Below, piece by piece: positions 1 to 10,784 of a DNA stretch of 64,000 nucleotides (position 1 is its first letter; every line of letters starts with the position of its first letter). A program made the translations under genes and the position numbers. Under the pieces are notes generated by a model that saw only the letters and a list, made by a program, of their open reading frames with translations, searched no databases and was not told where the DNA came from. This DNA is from Kitasatospora fiedleri (GTDB lineage Bacteria > Actinomycetota > Actinomycetes > Streptomycetales > Streptomycetaceae). The stretch is taken from positions 868,001 to 932,000 of the forward strand of contig NZ_OX419519.1 of assembly GCF_948472415.1 (NCBI RefSeq). Direction: 5' to 3'.

Positions 1-3000
1 GTCTCCAGCAGGATGCGCTGCTGCGGGTCCATGGCGAGCGCCTCGCGGGGCGATATCCCGAAGAACGCCGCGTCGAAGTCGCCGGCGGCGTCGAGGAAGC
101 CGCCCCGGGACGTGCTCGACGTGCGGGGGCGGCTTCCCGTCGGGTCGTGGAGGCGGTCGGTGTCCCATCCCCGGTCGGCCGGGAAGTCGCCGACCGCGTC
201 CACGCCGTCCGCGACCAGCCGCCACAGGTCCTCGGGGGTGCCGACGCCGCCGGGGTAGCGGCAGCCCATGCCGATGACCGCGATCGGTTCGTCCGTCGCG
301 GCCGGGGCCGGGGCCGGGGTCTGCGGTGCGTCCTGGTCGCCGGACAGGTGGGCGGCCAGCCGTGCCGGGGTGGGGTGGTCGAAGACGAGGGTGGCGGGCA
401 GTTTCACCCCGAGCGCGGCGGTCAGGCGGTTGCGCAGTTCCACCGCGGTCAGTGAGTCGAAGCCCAGTTCCCTGAACGCCCGCCGGGGGTCGAGCCGTTC
501 GGGGGCGGCGTGTCCCAGCACCGCGGCGACGTGGGTGGTGATCAGCTCCAGCAGGTCGGTGCCGGCGGCGGGGGCGCGGGTCGGGGGTGCTGCGTCCGGC
601 CGTGGGTCTCGGGCAGGTCCCGCAGCAGGCGGCTCGGCCGCGCGTGGGTGTAGGCGCGGGCGAACTGCGCCCAGTCGGCCTCCGTGACGACCGCGAGGGC
701 CTCGTCGTGGTCGAGGACGTCCTGGAGCGCGTCGAGTGCCCGGCCCGGGTCCAGTTCGCCGAGTCCGAGCAGGGTGCGCTGGCGCTGCACGGGCTCCAGG
801 GCCGCCATGCCGCCCTCGGCCCAGATGCCCCAGGCGACGGAGGTCGTGGCGCGGCCCCGGGCGCGGTGCTGGGCGGCCAGGGCGTCGAGGAAGGCGTTGC
901 CGGCGGCGTAGGCCGCGCCGTGGCCGTCGCCCCACACGCCCGCGGTGGAGGAGAACAGGACGAAGGCGTCGAGGTCCGGGAGGAGTTCCGCCAGGTTGGC
1001 CGCCCCGGCGACCTTGGCCGTGACGACCTCGGCGAACTCCGCCGGTGTCGTGTCGGCCAGCCTGGTCGCCCTGATCGCGCCGGCGGTGTGGAAGACCGCG
1101 CGGATGTCGCCGACGCGCTCGACCAGGTCCCGCAGGGCGTCCCGGTCGGCCACGTCGCAGGCCGCCACGGTCACCCGTGCCCCGGCTGCTTCCAGTTCGT
1201 CGCGCAGTCCGGCCGCGCCGGGCGCGTCGGGGCCGCGGCGGGCGGCCAGCACGATGTGCTCCGCTCCCTGCCGCGCGAGGCGGCGGGCCACGTGTCCGCC
1301 GAGCGCGCCGGTGCCGCCGGTGACCAGCACCGTTCCCCGCGGCCGCCAGGACCGGGTGGCCGGGCCCGCCGGGGCCCGGCGGCGCAGCCGCTTGGCGAGG
1401 CGCCGGGCGCCGCGGATCGCCACCTGGTCCTCGCCCGTGCCGGCGAGCACCACGAGCAGCGCGTCCACGCTCTCCTCGTCGGGCACGGCGGGAAGGTCGA
1501 CCAGGCCGCCCCAGTGGTGCGGGAACTCCAGCGCCGCGGACGCGCCGGTGCCCCACGCCAGGGCCTGGGCCGGGTGGGTGACCGGGTCGGTGTCCGAGGT
1601 GCTCACGGCGCCGCTGGTCGCGCACCACAGCGGGACGGCCGCCGTCCTCACCGGGTCCGGGCTGCGCGCCGGGTCGAGGGCGCGGACCAGGTCCAGGGTG
1701 CGGACCAGGCCCGCCGGGAGCACCGGGTGGTCGGGGTGCGGCTCCTCGTCCAGCGCCAGCAACGACAGCACGCCGTCCGGCCCGGGCCGGGCGTCACCGG
1801 TGTCGGCCGCGTCCCAGGTGTCGGCCACCGGGAAGCCCCGTGCGCGCAGGGCCTCGGCCCACGGGTGCCCGGTCGCGGCCAGGACGAGCCAGCGACCCGG
1901 GTCCACCGGGGCTGCGGCACCGCTCGTCGGTGCCCAGGCCACCTCGTACCGCCAGTCGTCCCGGGGCACCGGCGGGGTCGCGGTCACCCAGTAGGGCTCG
2001 CGCTGGAAGGCGTACGTGGGCAGGTCCGCCCGGGGTGCGGTGCGGGGCAGGACCGGCGTCCAGTCGACGTCGGTTCCGGCGGCGTGGAGGCGTCCCGCCG
2101 CGGCGAGGAACTCGGTGAGGCCGCCGTGGTCGCGGCGCAGGGTGCCGATGGCGGCGACGTCCAGCACCGGCACCAGGACGGGGTGCGGGCTGACCTCCAC
2201 GAACACGCCGTGCCGGTCCTGCGTGAGGGCTTCGACGGCGAGGTCGAAGCGCACGGGTTCGCGCAGGTTGCGGTACCAGTAGGCGGCGTCGAGGGCGGAG
2301 GTGTCGACCGGCTCGCCGGTGACCGTGGAGTAGAACGGGACCGCCGCCTGACGCGGCGTGATGTCGGCCAGGTCGGTGAGGAGTCGGTCGCGGACCGCCT
2401 CGACCTGCGCCGAGTGCGCGGCGTAGTCGACGGGCAGGCGCCGGGCGCGGATGCCGTCGGCCTCGCAGACCGCCAGCAGTTCGTCCACCGCGTCGAGGCC
2501 GCCGGACACCACGACGGCCGAGGCGGAGTTGACCACCGCGACGGTCAACCGGCCGTCCCAGCGCGACACCAACTCGCCCGCCCGCTCGGCCCCGAGGCCG
2601 ACCGACACCATCCCGCCGTGCCCGGCCAGCGCGACCAGCGCCCTGCTGCGCAGCGCCACCACCTTGGCCGCGTCCTGCAACGACAACGCGCCCGCCACGT
2701 ACGCCGCCGCGATCTCCGCCTGGGAGTGGCCGACCACGGCGTCCGGCCGCACGCCGTGGGACCGCCACAGGTCGGCCAGCGCCACCATGACGGCGAACAG
2801 GGCCGGCTGCACCACGTCGACGCGGTCCAGCGCGCCGTGGCGCAGTTCGTCGACCAGCGACCAGTCGGTGTGCGGGGCCAGGGCGGCGGCGCAGGCGTCG
2901 ATGCCGGCGCGGAAGACCTCGGACTGCTCGTACAGGTCACGGCCCATCCCCGCCCACTGCGCGCCCTGCCCGGGGAAGGCGAACACGGTCCCGCCGGTAC

Positions 3001-6000
3001 GGGTGGGCGGTCCCGGCGGGAGCGCGGCCAGGCCGGACAGCAGGTCGTCCCGGTCGGTGCCGACCACCGCGGCCCGGTGCTCGAACCGGGTGCGGGCGGC
3101 CAGGGCGCGGCTGATCCCGGCGGCCGGGACGTCGGGGTGGGCGGTCGCGTACGCGTGCAGCCGCTCGGCCTGGGCGCGCAGCGCGGCGCCGGTCTTCGCG
3201 GACAGCAGCCAGACGGTGGGGGCGGCCCGGTCGGCGGGCTCGGGAAGGCGGCCGGGGTCCGGGTCGGAGGACTGCTCGATGATCAGGTGGGCGTTGGTGC
3301 CGCTGATGCCGAACGCCGAGACGCCCGCGCGGCGCGGGCGGCCGCTGTCGGGCCACGGCCGGGCCTCGGTCAGCAGCCGGAGGCCGCCGGAGGCCCAGTC
3401 GACGTGCGGGGTGGGCGCGTCGACGTGCAGGGTCCGCGGCAGTTGCCCGTGCCGCATCGCCATCACCATCTTGATCACACCCGCCACACCGGCGGCGGCC
3501 TGGGTGTGGCCGATGTTCGACTTCACCGACCCCAGCCACAACGGCTCGGAACGGTCCCGGCCGTAGGCGGCCAGCAGGGCGTGCGCCTCGATGGGGTCGC
3601 CGAGGGTGGTGCCGGTGCCGTGCGCCTCCACCGCGTCCACCTCGGACGGCGCCAACCCGGCATGGGCGAGGGCCTGGCGGATGACGCGTTCCTGGGAGGG
3701 GCCGTTGGGCGCGGTCAGGCCGTTGGAGGCGCCGTCCTGGTTGACCGCCGAACCCCGCACCACCGCCAGCACCCGGTGACCGTTGCGGCGGGCGTCCGAC
3801 AGGCGCTCCAACAGCACCAGACCGGCGCCCTCGGCCCAGGACGTCCCGTCGGCCGCGGCGGCGAAGGGCTTGCTGCGGCCGTCGGCCGCGAGGCCGTGCT
3901 GGCGGGAGAACTCGGTGAAGCCCAGCGGTGTCGCCATGATCGTGACACCGCCGGCCAGCGCCAGCGCGCACTCGCCGGCGCGCAGGGACTGGGCGGCCAG
4001 GTGGACGGCGACCAGGGACGAGGAGCAGGCGGTGTCCACGGACAGCGCCGGGCCGCGCAGCCCGAGGTGGTAGGCGACCCGGCCGGACGTGACGCTGGTC
4101 GCGACGCCGGTGAGCAGGTAACCCTCCAGGTCGTCCGGCAGGCCCGGTCCGGTCGCGTAGCCGGACGACCAGAGGCCGGTGAACACGCCGGTGTGGCTGC
4201 CGCGCAGCGAGGTCGGGTCGATCCCGGCGTGCTCGAAGGTCTCCCAGGCCGTCTCCAGCACGAGCCGCTGCTGCGGGTCCATGGCGAGCGCCTCGCGGGG
4301 CGATATCCCGAAGAACGGGGCGTCGAAGCCGGGTGCCGCCGCCAGGAACCCGCCCCGGTTGACGTACGTGGTGCCCGCGCCGCGCAGTTCGGGGTCGTAC
4401 AGGGCGCCCAGGTCCCAGCCGCGGTCGTCCGGGAAGCCGCCGATCGCGTCCCCGCACTCCGCGACGAGCCGCCACAGGTCGTCCGGCGAGGCCACCCCGC
4501 CGGGGAAGCGGCAGCCCATGCCCACGATGACGACCGGGTCGTCGTCGTGGGCGGCCGGCGCGGCGGGGGCCGGCCGGTCGCCGGGGCCGGTGCGCAGCCA
4601 GTCGATCAGCTCCGCAGGCGTCGGGTGGTCGAAGACGAGGCCGGAGGGGAGGGGCCGGTCCAGGGCGGCGGCCAGGCGGTTGCGCAGTTCGAGCCCGGTG
4701 ATCGAGTCGAAGCCGAGGTCCTTGAAGGTGAGCGCGGGATCGATGTCCGCGGGGTTGTCGTGGCCCAGCACGAGCGCGATCTGCGCGGTGACCACGGCGG
4801 CCGGGTCGCCCGCGTCGGCCGCGTCGCCCGGTTCGGGGTCGCCCGGGTCCGGGCCGGGCGCGGCGGTGTCCGCCGCGCGCGTCCCCGGGTCGGCCGGGGT
4901 CCGGCCGCTCTGCCCGGCTGCCGCTTCGGGCAGCCAGTACGGACGGCGCTGGAAGGCGTACGTGGGCAGGTCGACCGGCGCGGCCTCGGCGACGGCCGGG
5001 GACCAGTCGACGGGCACGCCGGCCACGAACAGCCGGGACAGCGCGGTCAGGAAGACGTCCGGCCCGCCCCGGTCGCGGCCGAGCGTGCCGGTGGCGACGC
5101 CGGGCGCGCCGGTCCGTTCGCGGGCCTGTTCCAGGAGCTGTTCGAGGGCGGGCAGCAGCACCGGGTGCGGGCTGACCTCGACCACGACGTCGTGCCCGTC
5201 CGCCAGCAGGGCGGCGGCGGCCAGGTCGAAGCGGACCGGCTCGCGCAGGTTGCGGTACCAGTAGTCGGCGTCGAGCGCCGTGGTGTCGGCGAGGAGGCCG
5301 CCGGTGACCGCGGAGTAGTACGGGACCGCGGCCTGACGCGGCGTGATGTCGGCCAGGTCGGTGCGCAGCTGCTCGCGGACCGCCTCGACGTGCGCGGAGT
5401 GGGAGGCGTAGTCCACCGGGACCACGCGGGTGCGGACGCCGTCCGCCGCGCAGGACTCGACCAGTTCGGCCAGGGCCTGCGTGTCACCGGACACCACGAC
5501 CGAGCCGGGGGCGTTGACCACGGCGACCGTCAGCGCGCCGCCCCAGCGCGCCACGTAGTCCTCGGCCCGCTCGGCGGGCAGGGCCACGGACACCATGCCG
5601 CCCCGGCCGGTCAGCGCGACCAGCGCGCGGCTGCGCAGTGCCACGATCCGGGCCGCGTCGGACAGCGACAGCGCGCCCGCGACGTGGGCCGCGGCGATCT
5701 CGCCCTGCGAGTGCCCGACCACCGCGTCGGGCTCGACGCCGAAGGAGCGCCACAGGGCCGCCAGGGACACCATCACCGCGAACAGGGCGGGCTGCACGAC
5801 GTCCACACGGTCGAGCGGGGCGCCGTCCAGGACGTCGGCCAGGGACCAATCGGTGTACGGGGCCAGGGCCCGGGCGCACTCGTCCATGGCGGACCGGAAG
5901 GCGGGGTGGGCGTCGTACAGCTCCCGGCCCATGCCGACCCACTGCGCGCCCTGGCCGGGGAACACGAAGACGGTGCGGCCCGGGGTGCCGGCCCGGCCGG

Positions 6001-7504
6001 CGGCGAGCTGGGCGGAGTCGAGCAGGACCGCGCGGTGCGCGAAGCGGGTCCGGGTGGTGGCCAGCGCGTGCGCGACCTCGGCGGCGGTCAGGTCCGGGTG
6101 GCTGCGCACGTGTGCGCGCAGGCGTCCGATCTGCGCGCGCAGCGCCTGTTTGGTCCGCGCCGTGACGATCCACGGCGCGGGCCGGGCCTCCGGGGCGGGC
6201 CGGGCCTCCGGGGCGGGCCGCCGGACCGGCGGCGCGGCCGGGTCGGGCGCCTGCTCGATGATCACGTGCGCGTTGGTACCGCCCATGCCGAACGAGGACA
6301 CCCCGGCGAGCAGGGGCGCGTCCGGCCGCGGCCAGGGGGTCAGCGCGGTCTGGACCCGCAGCGCCAGTGCGTCGAGGGGGATGTCGGGGTGGGGGGTTTC
6401 GTGGTTCAGGCTGGGCGGCAGTGCGCGGTGGTGGACGCTGAGGACGGTCTTGAGCAGGCCGACGATGCCCGCGGCGCCTTCCAGGTGGCCGACGTTGGTC
6501 TTGGCGGACCCGACCCGCAGGGGGCCGTCGGCGTCGCCGGACCCGGCCGGGCCGCGGTAGGCCGCCGCGAGGGCGGCGGCCTCGACGGGGTCGCCGACGG
6601 CGGTGCCGGTGCCGTGCAGCTCCACGTACTGCACGTCCGCGGGACGCACGCCGGCGCGGGCCAGTGCTTCGCGGATGACCTGTTCCTGGGCCTGCGCGCT
6701 GGGCACGGTCAGGCTCCGCGTGGCGCCGTCGTTGTTGACCGCGCTGCCCCGGATGACGCCGTAGACGCGGTCCCCGTCGGCCAGGGCCCGGTCCAGCGGT
6801 TTCAGCACGAGGAGGGCGCCGCCCTCGCCGCGGACGAAGCCGTTGGCCCGGGCGTCGAAGGTGAAGCAGCGGTCGTCCGGGGACAGGCCGCCGAACTCCG
6901 CCGCCCCCGCCTCGCGGGCGGCGGTCAGGTTGAGGTTCACCCCGCCGGCCAGGGCGAGCGCCGACTCGCCGCGGCGCAGGCTCTCGACCGCCAGGTGCAC
7001 CGCGACCAGTGCCGACGACTGGGCCGTGTCGACCGTCATGCTCGGTCCGCGCACCCCGAGGAAGTGCGAGACGCGGTTGGCGATGACCCCCCGGCTGGTG
7101 CCGGTGAGGGTGTGCGGCGTGACGGGGCCCGGGTGGGCCAGGGCGGTGTAGTCCTCCCACATCGAGCCGACGAACACCCCCGTCGGGCCGCCCGTCAGCG
7201 TGCCCGGCACGATCCGGGCGTCCTCCAGGGCCTCCCAGGCGAGTTCGAGCATGAGCCGCTGCTGCGGGTCCATGCCGGCGGCCTCGCGGGGGGAGATCCC
7301 GAAGAACGCCGCGTCGAAGCCGTCCACCCGGTCCAGGTAGCCGCCGTGCCGCACGACCTGCCGGCCCGCGGGCGGCGCGGTGATCGCGTCGGTCCCGTCG
7401 CACAGCAGTCGCCAGAACGCCTCCGGGTCCGGGGCTTTCGGCAACCTGCCCGCCATGCCGATGACAGCGACACGATCGGCGTCCGAATCCAGGGGAAAGC
7501 GCAT
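1..7504 (-). CDS. Type I modular polyketide synthase, loading module plus module 1, start of module 2 (partial)
   Basis: Starter PKS. Domain order from the N-terminus (residues counted in the main frame): KSQ about 10-425, AT about 505-800, ACP about 905-975 (GFDS, Ser934), KS about 1000-1420 (DTACSSS, Cys1160), AT about 1510-1800, KR about 2050-2225 (TGGTGALGG, Tyr2199). After a frame break come an ACP (GFDS serine codon at 453-455) and the N-terminal part of a second extension KS, cut by the window edge. The first KS reads DTAQSSA with Gln162 in place of Cys, the mark of a decarboxylating KSQ loading module. Its AT has GHSQGE (Ser599), RVDVVQP and YASH, which predict methylmalonyl-CoA and so a propionate starter. 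The second AT has GHSQAE (Ser1594) and YAAH, an unusual variant closest to the methylmalonyl type. The KR has AGVWG without an LDD motif, so A-type. The main frame stops at 542, but ACP and KS coding continues in another frame; a one-base error in the C-run at about 560-600 fits. Start ATG with GAGGTG about 8 nt upstream. Confidence 0.96.
16..67. repeat. 52-bp exact repeat, copy 1 (KS coding)
   Basis: Identical to 4266-4317. Both copies encode the same KS segment ([14 protein letters not shown] region) of successive modules. Identity including silent positions suggests recent duplication or gene conversion between modules. Confidence 0.9.
4266..4317. repeat. 52-bp exact repeat, copy 2 (KS coding)
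   Basis: Second copy of the KS-coding repeat found at 16-67. It is a substrate for homologous recombination between modules and a possible assembly collapse point. Confidence 0.9.
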
Positions 7505-8227
7505 CGCAGCGACACCTCGTGAGCCGGGGAATGAAGGAAGGCGGGGTGTTTCCGTAGCAGTCCCGATGGTGCGGCCCCGCCGCGCGGGCGGCCGGGGCGT
7601 GGAGCACGCGGGCAGCCCGGCGGCCCGGTGATATCCGAACCGGACTCGACCGCGCTTCGGGCGCCTGGATCAGTGGAGCGGTCCTCGGAAGGGACAGCGT
7701 GGACGACGCTCTCCGAGGAAGATGCGCTGGTGAGCTGAGCGTGGGGGGCCGAAGCGATGATCGTCCCGCCGCGGAGACGAGCATGGCAGCAACATCACGC
7801 CGTCGCCATAGGCCACGCGAAGGCTGGCTCAAACGAGGCACCTCGCAATGTCATATGCCTGCACGACAAAGGCGCCGTGGCGCGATTCGTGCTGTTCCCG
7901 GGAAACGCGCCGTTTCTCGCGGAAGTCCGTACGCCCCCCGCACCGTCACGCCCGGAACGGGTTCACGGGGCACCATCGACGCCGCCGGTGACAACGCCCT
8001 AGAATCCCGTTCGCACTCGCGCAGAAGAACGTCCTCGACCGTCGTCCGGCCACCCGGAAAAACCGCCGCACGGCGCTCACCGCCCGGATCGGGCGAACCG
8101 GCCACCGACGCCACCGAAGCCGTCGGCGACCCACCACCCGGCCGTCACCGTTCCCCGCACCGGTCCCGGCCGTTCGTGGCCCGGCGCCCGGCGCCCGGTC
8201 CTGGTGACGCCCAGTCAGGAGGCAGCG
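7505..8227. other. Divergent intergenic region between PKS and P450, no gene seen
   Basis: 723 bp that must hold the promoters of the leftward PKS gene and the rightward P450. GC content looks visibly lower than in the flanking genes. Short open frames at 7757-8002 (+) and 7851-8114 (-) lack actinomycete codon bias and recognisable domains. I see no confident -35/-10 pair, operator or hairpin. Confidence 0.6.
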
Positions 8228-9397
8228 ATGCAAGCCACGTTCCCCTTCACCACGCCGCACCACCTCGACAACGAGCCCGAAGCCGAGGCCCTGCTCGCGC
8301 AGGCCCCGGTCGTCCTCGCGACGATGGGGGCCGCGGACGTCTGGCTCGCCCTCTCCCACAAGGCGGTGCGGCAGGTCCTGAGCGACAGCCGGTTCAGCCG
8401 GGAGGCGGCCACGCTTCCGGGCAGCCCGCTGAAACTGTCCGTCGCCGCCGACCCGTTACTGGTCACCAGCCTGGACGGCGAGCGCCACGCCCGCCTGCGC
8501 AAACTGATGTCGCAGGCGTTCAGCCCGCGCATGGTCGACCGGCTCGAACCGCGGGTGCAAGCCGTCGTGGACTCCTTGCTCGACTCCCTCGAAGCCCCCG
8601 CGGATCTGGTGGCGGGTCTCTGCGCCCCCCTGCCGCTGATGGTCATCTGCGAGCTGCTCGGCGTGCCCTACTCCGAGGCGGGGGCCATCCGCAGGTGGAC
8701 CAGGCGGCTGTTCGTCACGGACATCACTCCGGACGAACTGCGGTCCGCCCAGGGCGAGATGCAGGACTGGCTCGCCGATCTGGTGCGGCAGAAACGGGCG
8801 CGGCCGGACGACGGGCTGATCTCGGCCATGGTCGCCGCCAACGACGAGGGCGACCACCTCACCGAACCCGAGCTGCTGGCCAACCTGGAGGGCCTGCTGA
8901 TCGCCGGCCACGAGACGACCGTCAACCAGCTGGGCAACTCGTTCCTGACCCTGCTGCGCCACCCGGACCAGCTCGCGCTGCTGCGGTCGGCACCGGACCT
9001 GATCGGACCGGCGGTCGACGAACTGCTGCGCTACAGCAGGCTCTTCAGCTCGGCGGAGGTCCGGGTCACGACCGAGCCCGTCGATCTGGAGGGCGTCCGC
9101 CTGGCGGCGGGCCAACCGGTGCTGCCGGTCATCGTCGCGGCCAACCGCGACCCCGGCGTGTACCCGGACCCCGGCCGCTTCGACATCACGCGCGAAGGAC
9201 CGGCCGCGCACCTCGCCTTCGGGCACGGGCCGCACTTCTGCCTCGGCGCGGTGCTGGCCCGCCGGGAGATGCGGGTGGCGATCGGGTCCGTGCTGAAACG
9301 GTACCCGGGACTGCGCCTCGCCGTGGACGAGTCCGAGCTCGCCTACGTGCCGGAACTGGTCTTCCGCGGCCTGCGGGCGTTGCCGGTCACGTGGTGA
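8228..9397 (+). CDS. Cytochrome P450, probable polyketide-tailoring oxygenase
   Basis: Class I bacterial P450 of 389 aa, normal length. It shows the I-helix AGHETT, the K-helix ExxR within ELLRYS, and the haem loop FGHGPHFCLGA with Cys338 as the iron ligand. It would need a ferredoxin and reductase, and neither is encoded next to it. The ATG at 8228 is preferred over the in-frame GTG at 8204 because AGGAGG lies 5-6 nt before it. The gene is divergent from the PKS starter gene, so hydroxylation or epoxidation of that polyketide is the likely role; substrate cannot be read from sequence. Codon 77 is TTA (8456-8458), the rare leucine codon read by the bldA tRNA, so translation is probably developmentally controlled. 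Confidence 0.95.
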   Translation: MQATFPFTTPHHLDNEPEAEALLAQAPVVLATMGAADVWLALSHKAVRQVLSDSRFSREAATLPGSPLKLSVAADPLLVTSLDGERHARLRKLMSQAFSPRMVDRLEPRVQAVVDSLLDSLEAPADLVAGLCAPLPLMVICELLGVPYSEAGAIRRWTRRLFVTDITPDELRSAQGEMQDWLADLVRQKRARPDDGLISAMVAANDEGDHLTEPELLANLEGLLIAGHETTVNQLGNSFLTLLRHPDQLALLRSAPDLIGPAVDELLRYSRLFSSAEVRVTTEPVDLEGVRLAAGQPVLPVIVAANRDPGVYPDPGRFDITREGPAAHLAFGHGPHFCLGAVLARREMRVAIGSVLKRYPGLRLAVDESELAYVPELVFRGLRALPVTW

Positions 9398-9427
9398 GCC
9401 GCGGCCTCCCGGACCGCGGGCGCGGGA

Positions 9428-9492
9428 ACCGGACGGACCACGGACGCGGGGACCGGACGGACCACGGACGCGGGACCGGACGGACCGACGGG
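9428..9492. repeat. Tandem repeat, unit 23-24 bp, about 2.7 copies
   Basis: Units at 9428-9451 and 9452-9474 differ only by one G in the terminal G run; a truncated third unit begins at 9475. It lies just after the P450 stop in the 285-bp gap before ctaG. The rest of that gap holds only the palindrome at 9622-9659. Confidence 0.85.
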
Positions 9493-9621
9493 ACCGCCGG
9501 GCGGTCGACCGCCCGCGCCGACGCGAACACCCCCGTCCCGGGGGCGCTCGCCGGGCCGCGGTAAGCGCCGCCTAGGCTGGGCCCGAACGAAACCGGACCA
9601 AACCGGACCGGGCCACACCGG

Positions 9622-9659
9622 GCCGGCCGGGCCGCCGCGCGCGCGGCGGCCCGGCCGGC
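9622..9659. terminator. 38-bp perfect palindrome, likely bidirectional terminator
   Basis: Two 19-nt arms (9622-9640, 9641-9659) are perfect reverse complements with no spacer and are entirely G/C. In RNA this folds to a very stable hairpin of the T-less type common in Streptomyces. It sits 24 nt before the ctaG start, so an effect on ctaG mRNA is also possible. Confidence 0.6.
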
Positions 9660-9682
9660 ATGGACGAAAGCGGGGCCGCCCG

Positions 9683-10660
9683 ATGGGCGACGGCATGACG
9701 GGGATGCACCACCACGGAGGGGGACCACTCCCCCCCTTCACCTTCTCCCGCGCCCTGGAGTGGTCGCCGGACTGGCCCTACCTGGTGTTCTGCGCGCTCG
9801 CCCTCGGCCTGTACCTGGCGGGCGCCGTCCGGCTGTGGCGGCGCGGCGACAAGTGGCCGGCCGGCCGGGTGGTCGCCTGGACGGCGGGCGTCGGCACCGT
9901 CCTGCTGGTCACCAACACCGGCCTGAACGACTACGGCATGGTGCTGTTCAGCGCCCACATGATGCAGCACATGGTGCTGTCCATGCTCTCCCCGATCCTG
10001 CTGCTGCTCGGCGGCCCGATCACCCTGGCGCTGCGCGCCCTGCGCCCGGCCCGCAAGGGCAGCGGCCGGGGCCCGCGCGAACTGCTGGTCGCCCTGCTGC
10101 ACTCCACCTACGTGCGGATCGTCTCGCACCCGGCGTTCACCATCCCGGCGTTCATCGCCAGCCTGTACGTGCTGTACTTCACGCCGCTGTTCGACTTCCT
10201 GATGCAGTACCGGGTCGGGCACCTGGCGATGATGCTGCACTTCCTCGCCGTCGGCCTGCTGTTCTTCTGGCCGATCATGGGCGTCGACCCCGGCCCGCAC
10301 CGCCCCGGCTTCGTGATGCGGATCATCGAGCTGTTCATGGGCATGCCGTTCCACGCGTTCTTCGGCGTCGCGGTGATGATGGCCTCCGGGCAGCTGGTGT
10401 CCACCTTCTCCGCCGCGACGGCACCCGCCGGGACGAACCTGCACGACGACCAGCAGCTGGCCGGCGGCATCACCTGGGCGTTCGGCGAGATCCCCACCGC
10501 GATCGTGCTGATCGCGCTCACCCTCCAGTGGGCCAAGTCCGAGGAGCGCCAGGCCCGCCGCCGCGACCGGGCCGCCGACCGGGACGGCGACGCCGAGCTG
10601 GAGGCGTACAACCGGTACCTGGCCTCGCTGGAGCGGGGCGCCAACCGCGCCACCGGCTGA
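9683..10660 (+). CDS. ctaG: Cytochrome c oxidase assembly protein, CtaG (caa3 CtaG) family
   Basis: 325-aa integral membrane protein with about seven hydrophobic helices: residues about 32-52, 65-82, 90-120, 145-172, 178-200, 212-235 and 255-275. A conserved HMMQHMVLS segment fits a copper or membrane histidine site of the family. Members assist copper delivery or assembly of the CuB site of cytochrome c oxidase at the plasma membrane. The N-terminus is His/Gly-rich (MHHHGGG). Three ATGs lie close together (9683, 9695, 9704); the first is used. It is monocistronic, bounded by hairpins on both sides. The family call is firm. Confidence 0.9.
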   Translation: MGDGMTGMHHHGGGPLPPFTFSRALEWSPDWPYLVFCALALGLYLAGAVRLWRRGDKWPAGRVVAWTAGVGTVLLVTNTGLNDYGMVLFSAHMMQHMVLSMLSPILLLLGGPITLALRALRPARKGSGRGPRELLVALLHSTYVRIVSHPAFTIPAFIASLYVLYFTPLFDFLMQYRVGHLAMMLHFLAVGLLFFWPIMGVDPGPHRPGFVMRIIELFMGMPFHAFFGVAVMMASGQLVSTFSAATAPAGTNLHDDQQLAGGITWAFGEIPTAIVLIALTLQWAKSEERQARRRDRAADRDGDAELEAYNRYLASLERGANRATG

Positions 10661-10715
10661 CCCCCGTACGGGACGACCCGCGACCCGCCACCCGCGTCCC
10701 GCCACCGCACGACGC

Positions 10716-10760
10716 ACGACGCACCGCCCGGAACGGCTCCCGTTCCGGGCGGTGCGTCGT
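10716..10760. terminator. Bidirectional intrinsic terminator, 21-bp stem
   Basis: Arms 10716-10736 and 10740-10760 are perfect complements around a CTC loop. It lies between the convergent ctaG and DUF2254 genes. Confidence 0.85.
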
Positions 10761-10784
10761 TCCGGTGGGGGAACCGGAGGGGGG

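Noticed and set aside
587..7522. 2311-codon open frame on the plus strand opposite the PKS
   Set aside because: Mirror frame of a GC-rich gene; Arg/Gly/Gln/Val-rich composition and no domain, while the minus strand has all PKS motifs.
7757..8114. Short ORFs in the PKS-P450 gap
   Set aside because: Weak codon bias, no convincing ribosome site and no recognisable product on either strand.
7699..9564. 621-codon plus-strand frame across the intergenic region and P450
   Set aside because: Overlaps the P450 in another frame; low-complexity Arg/Gly/Pro composition with no motif.
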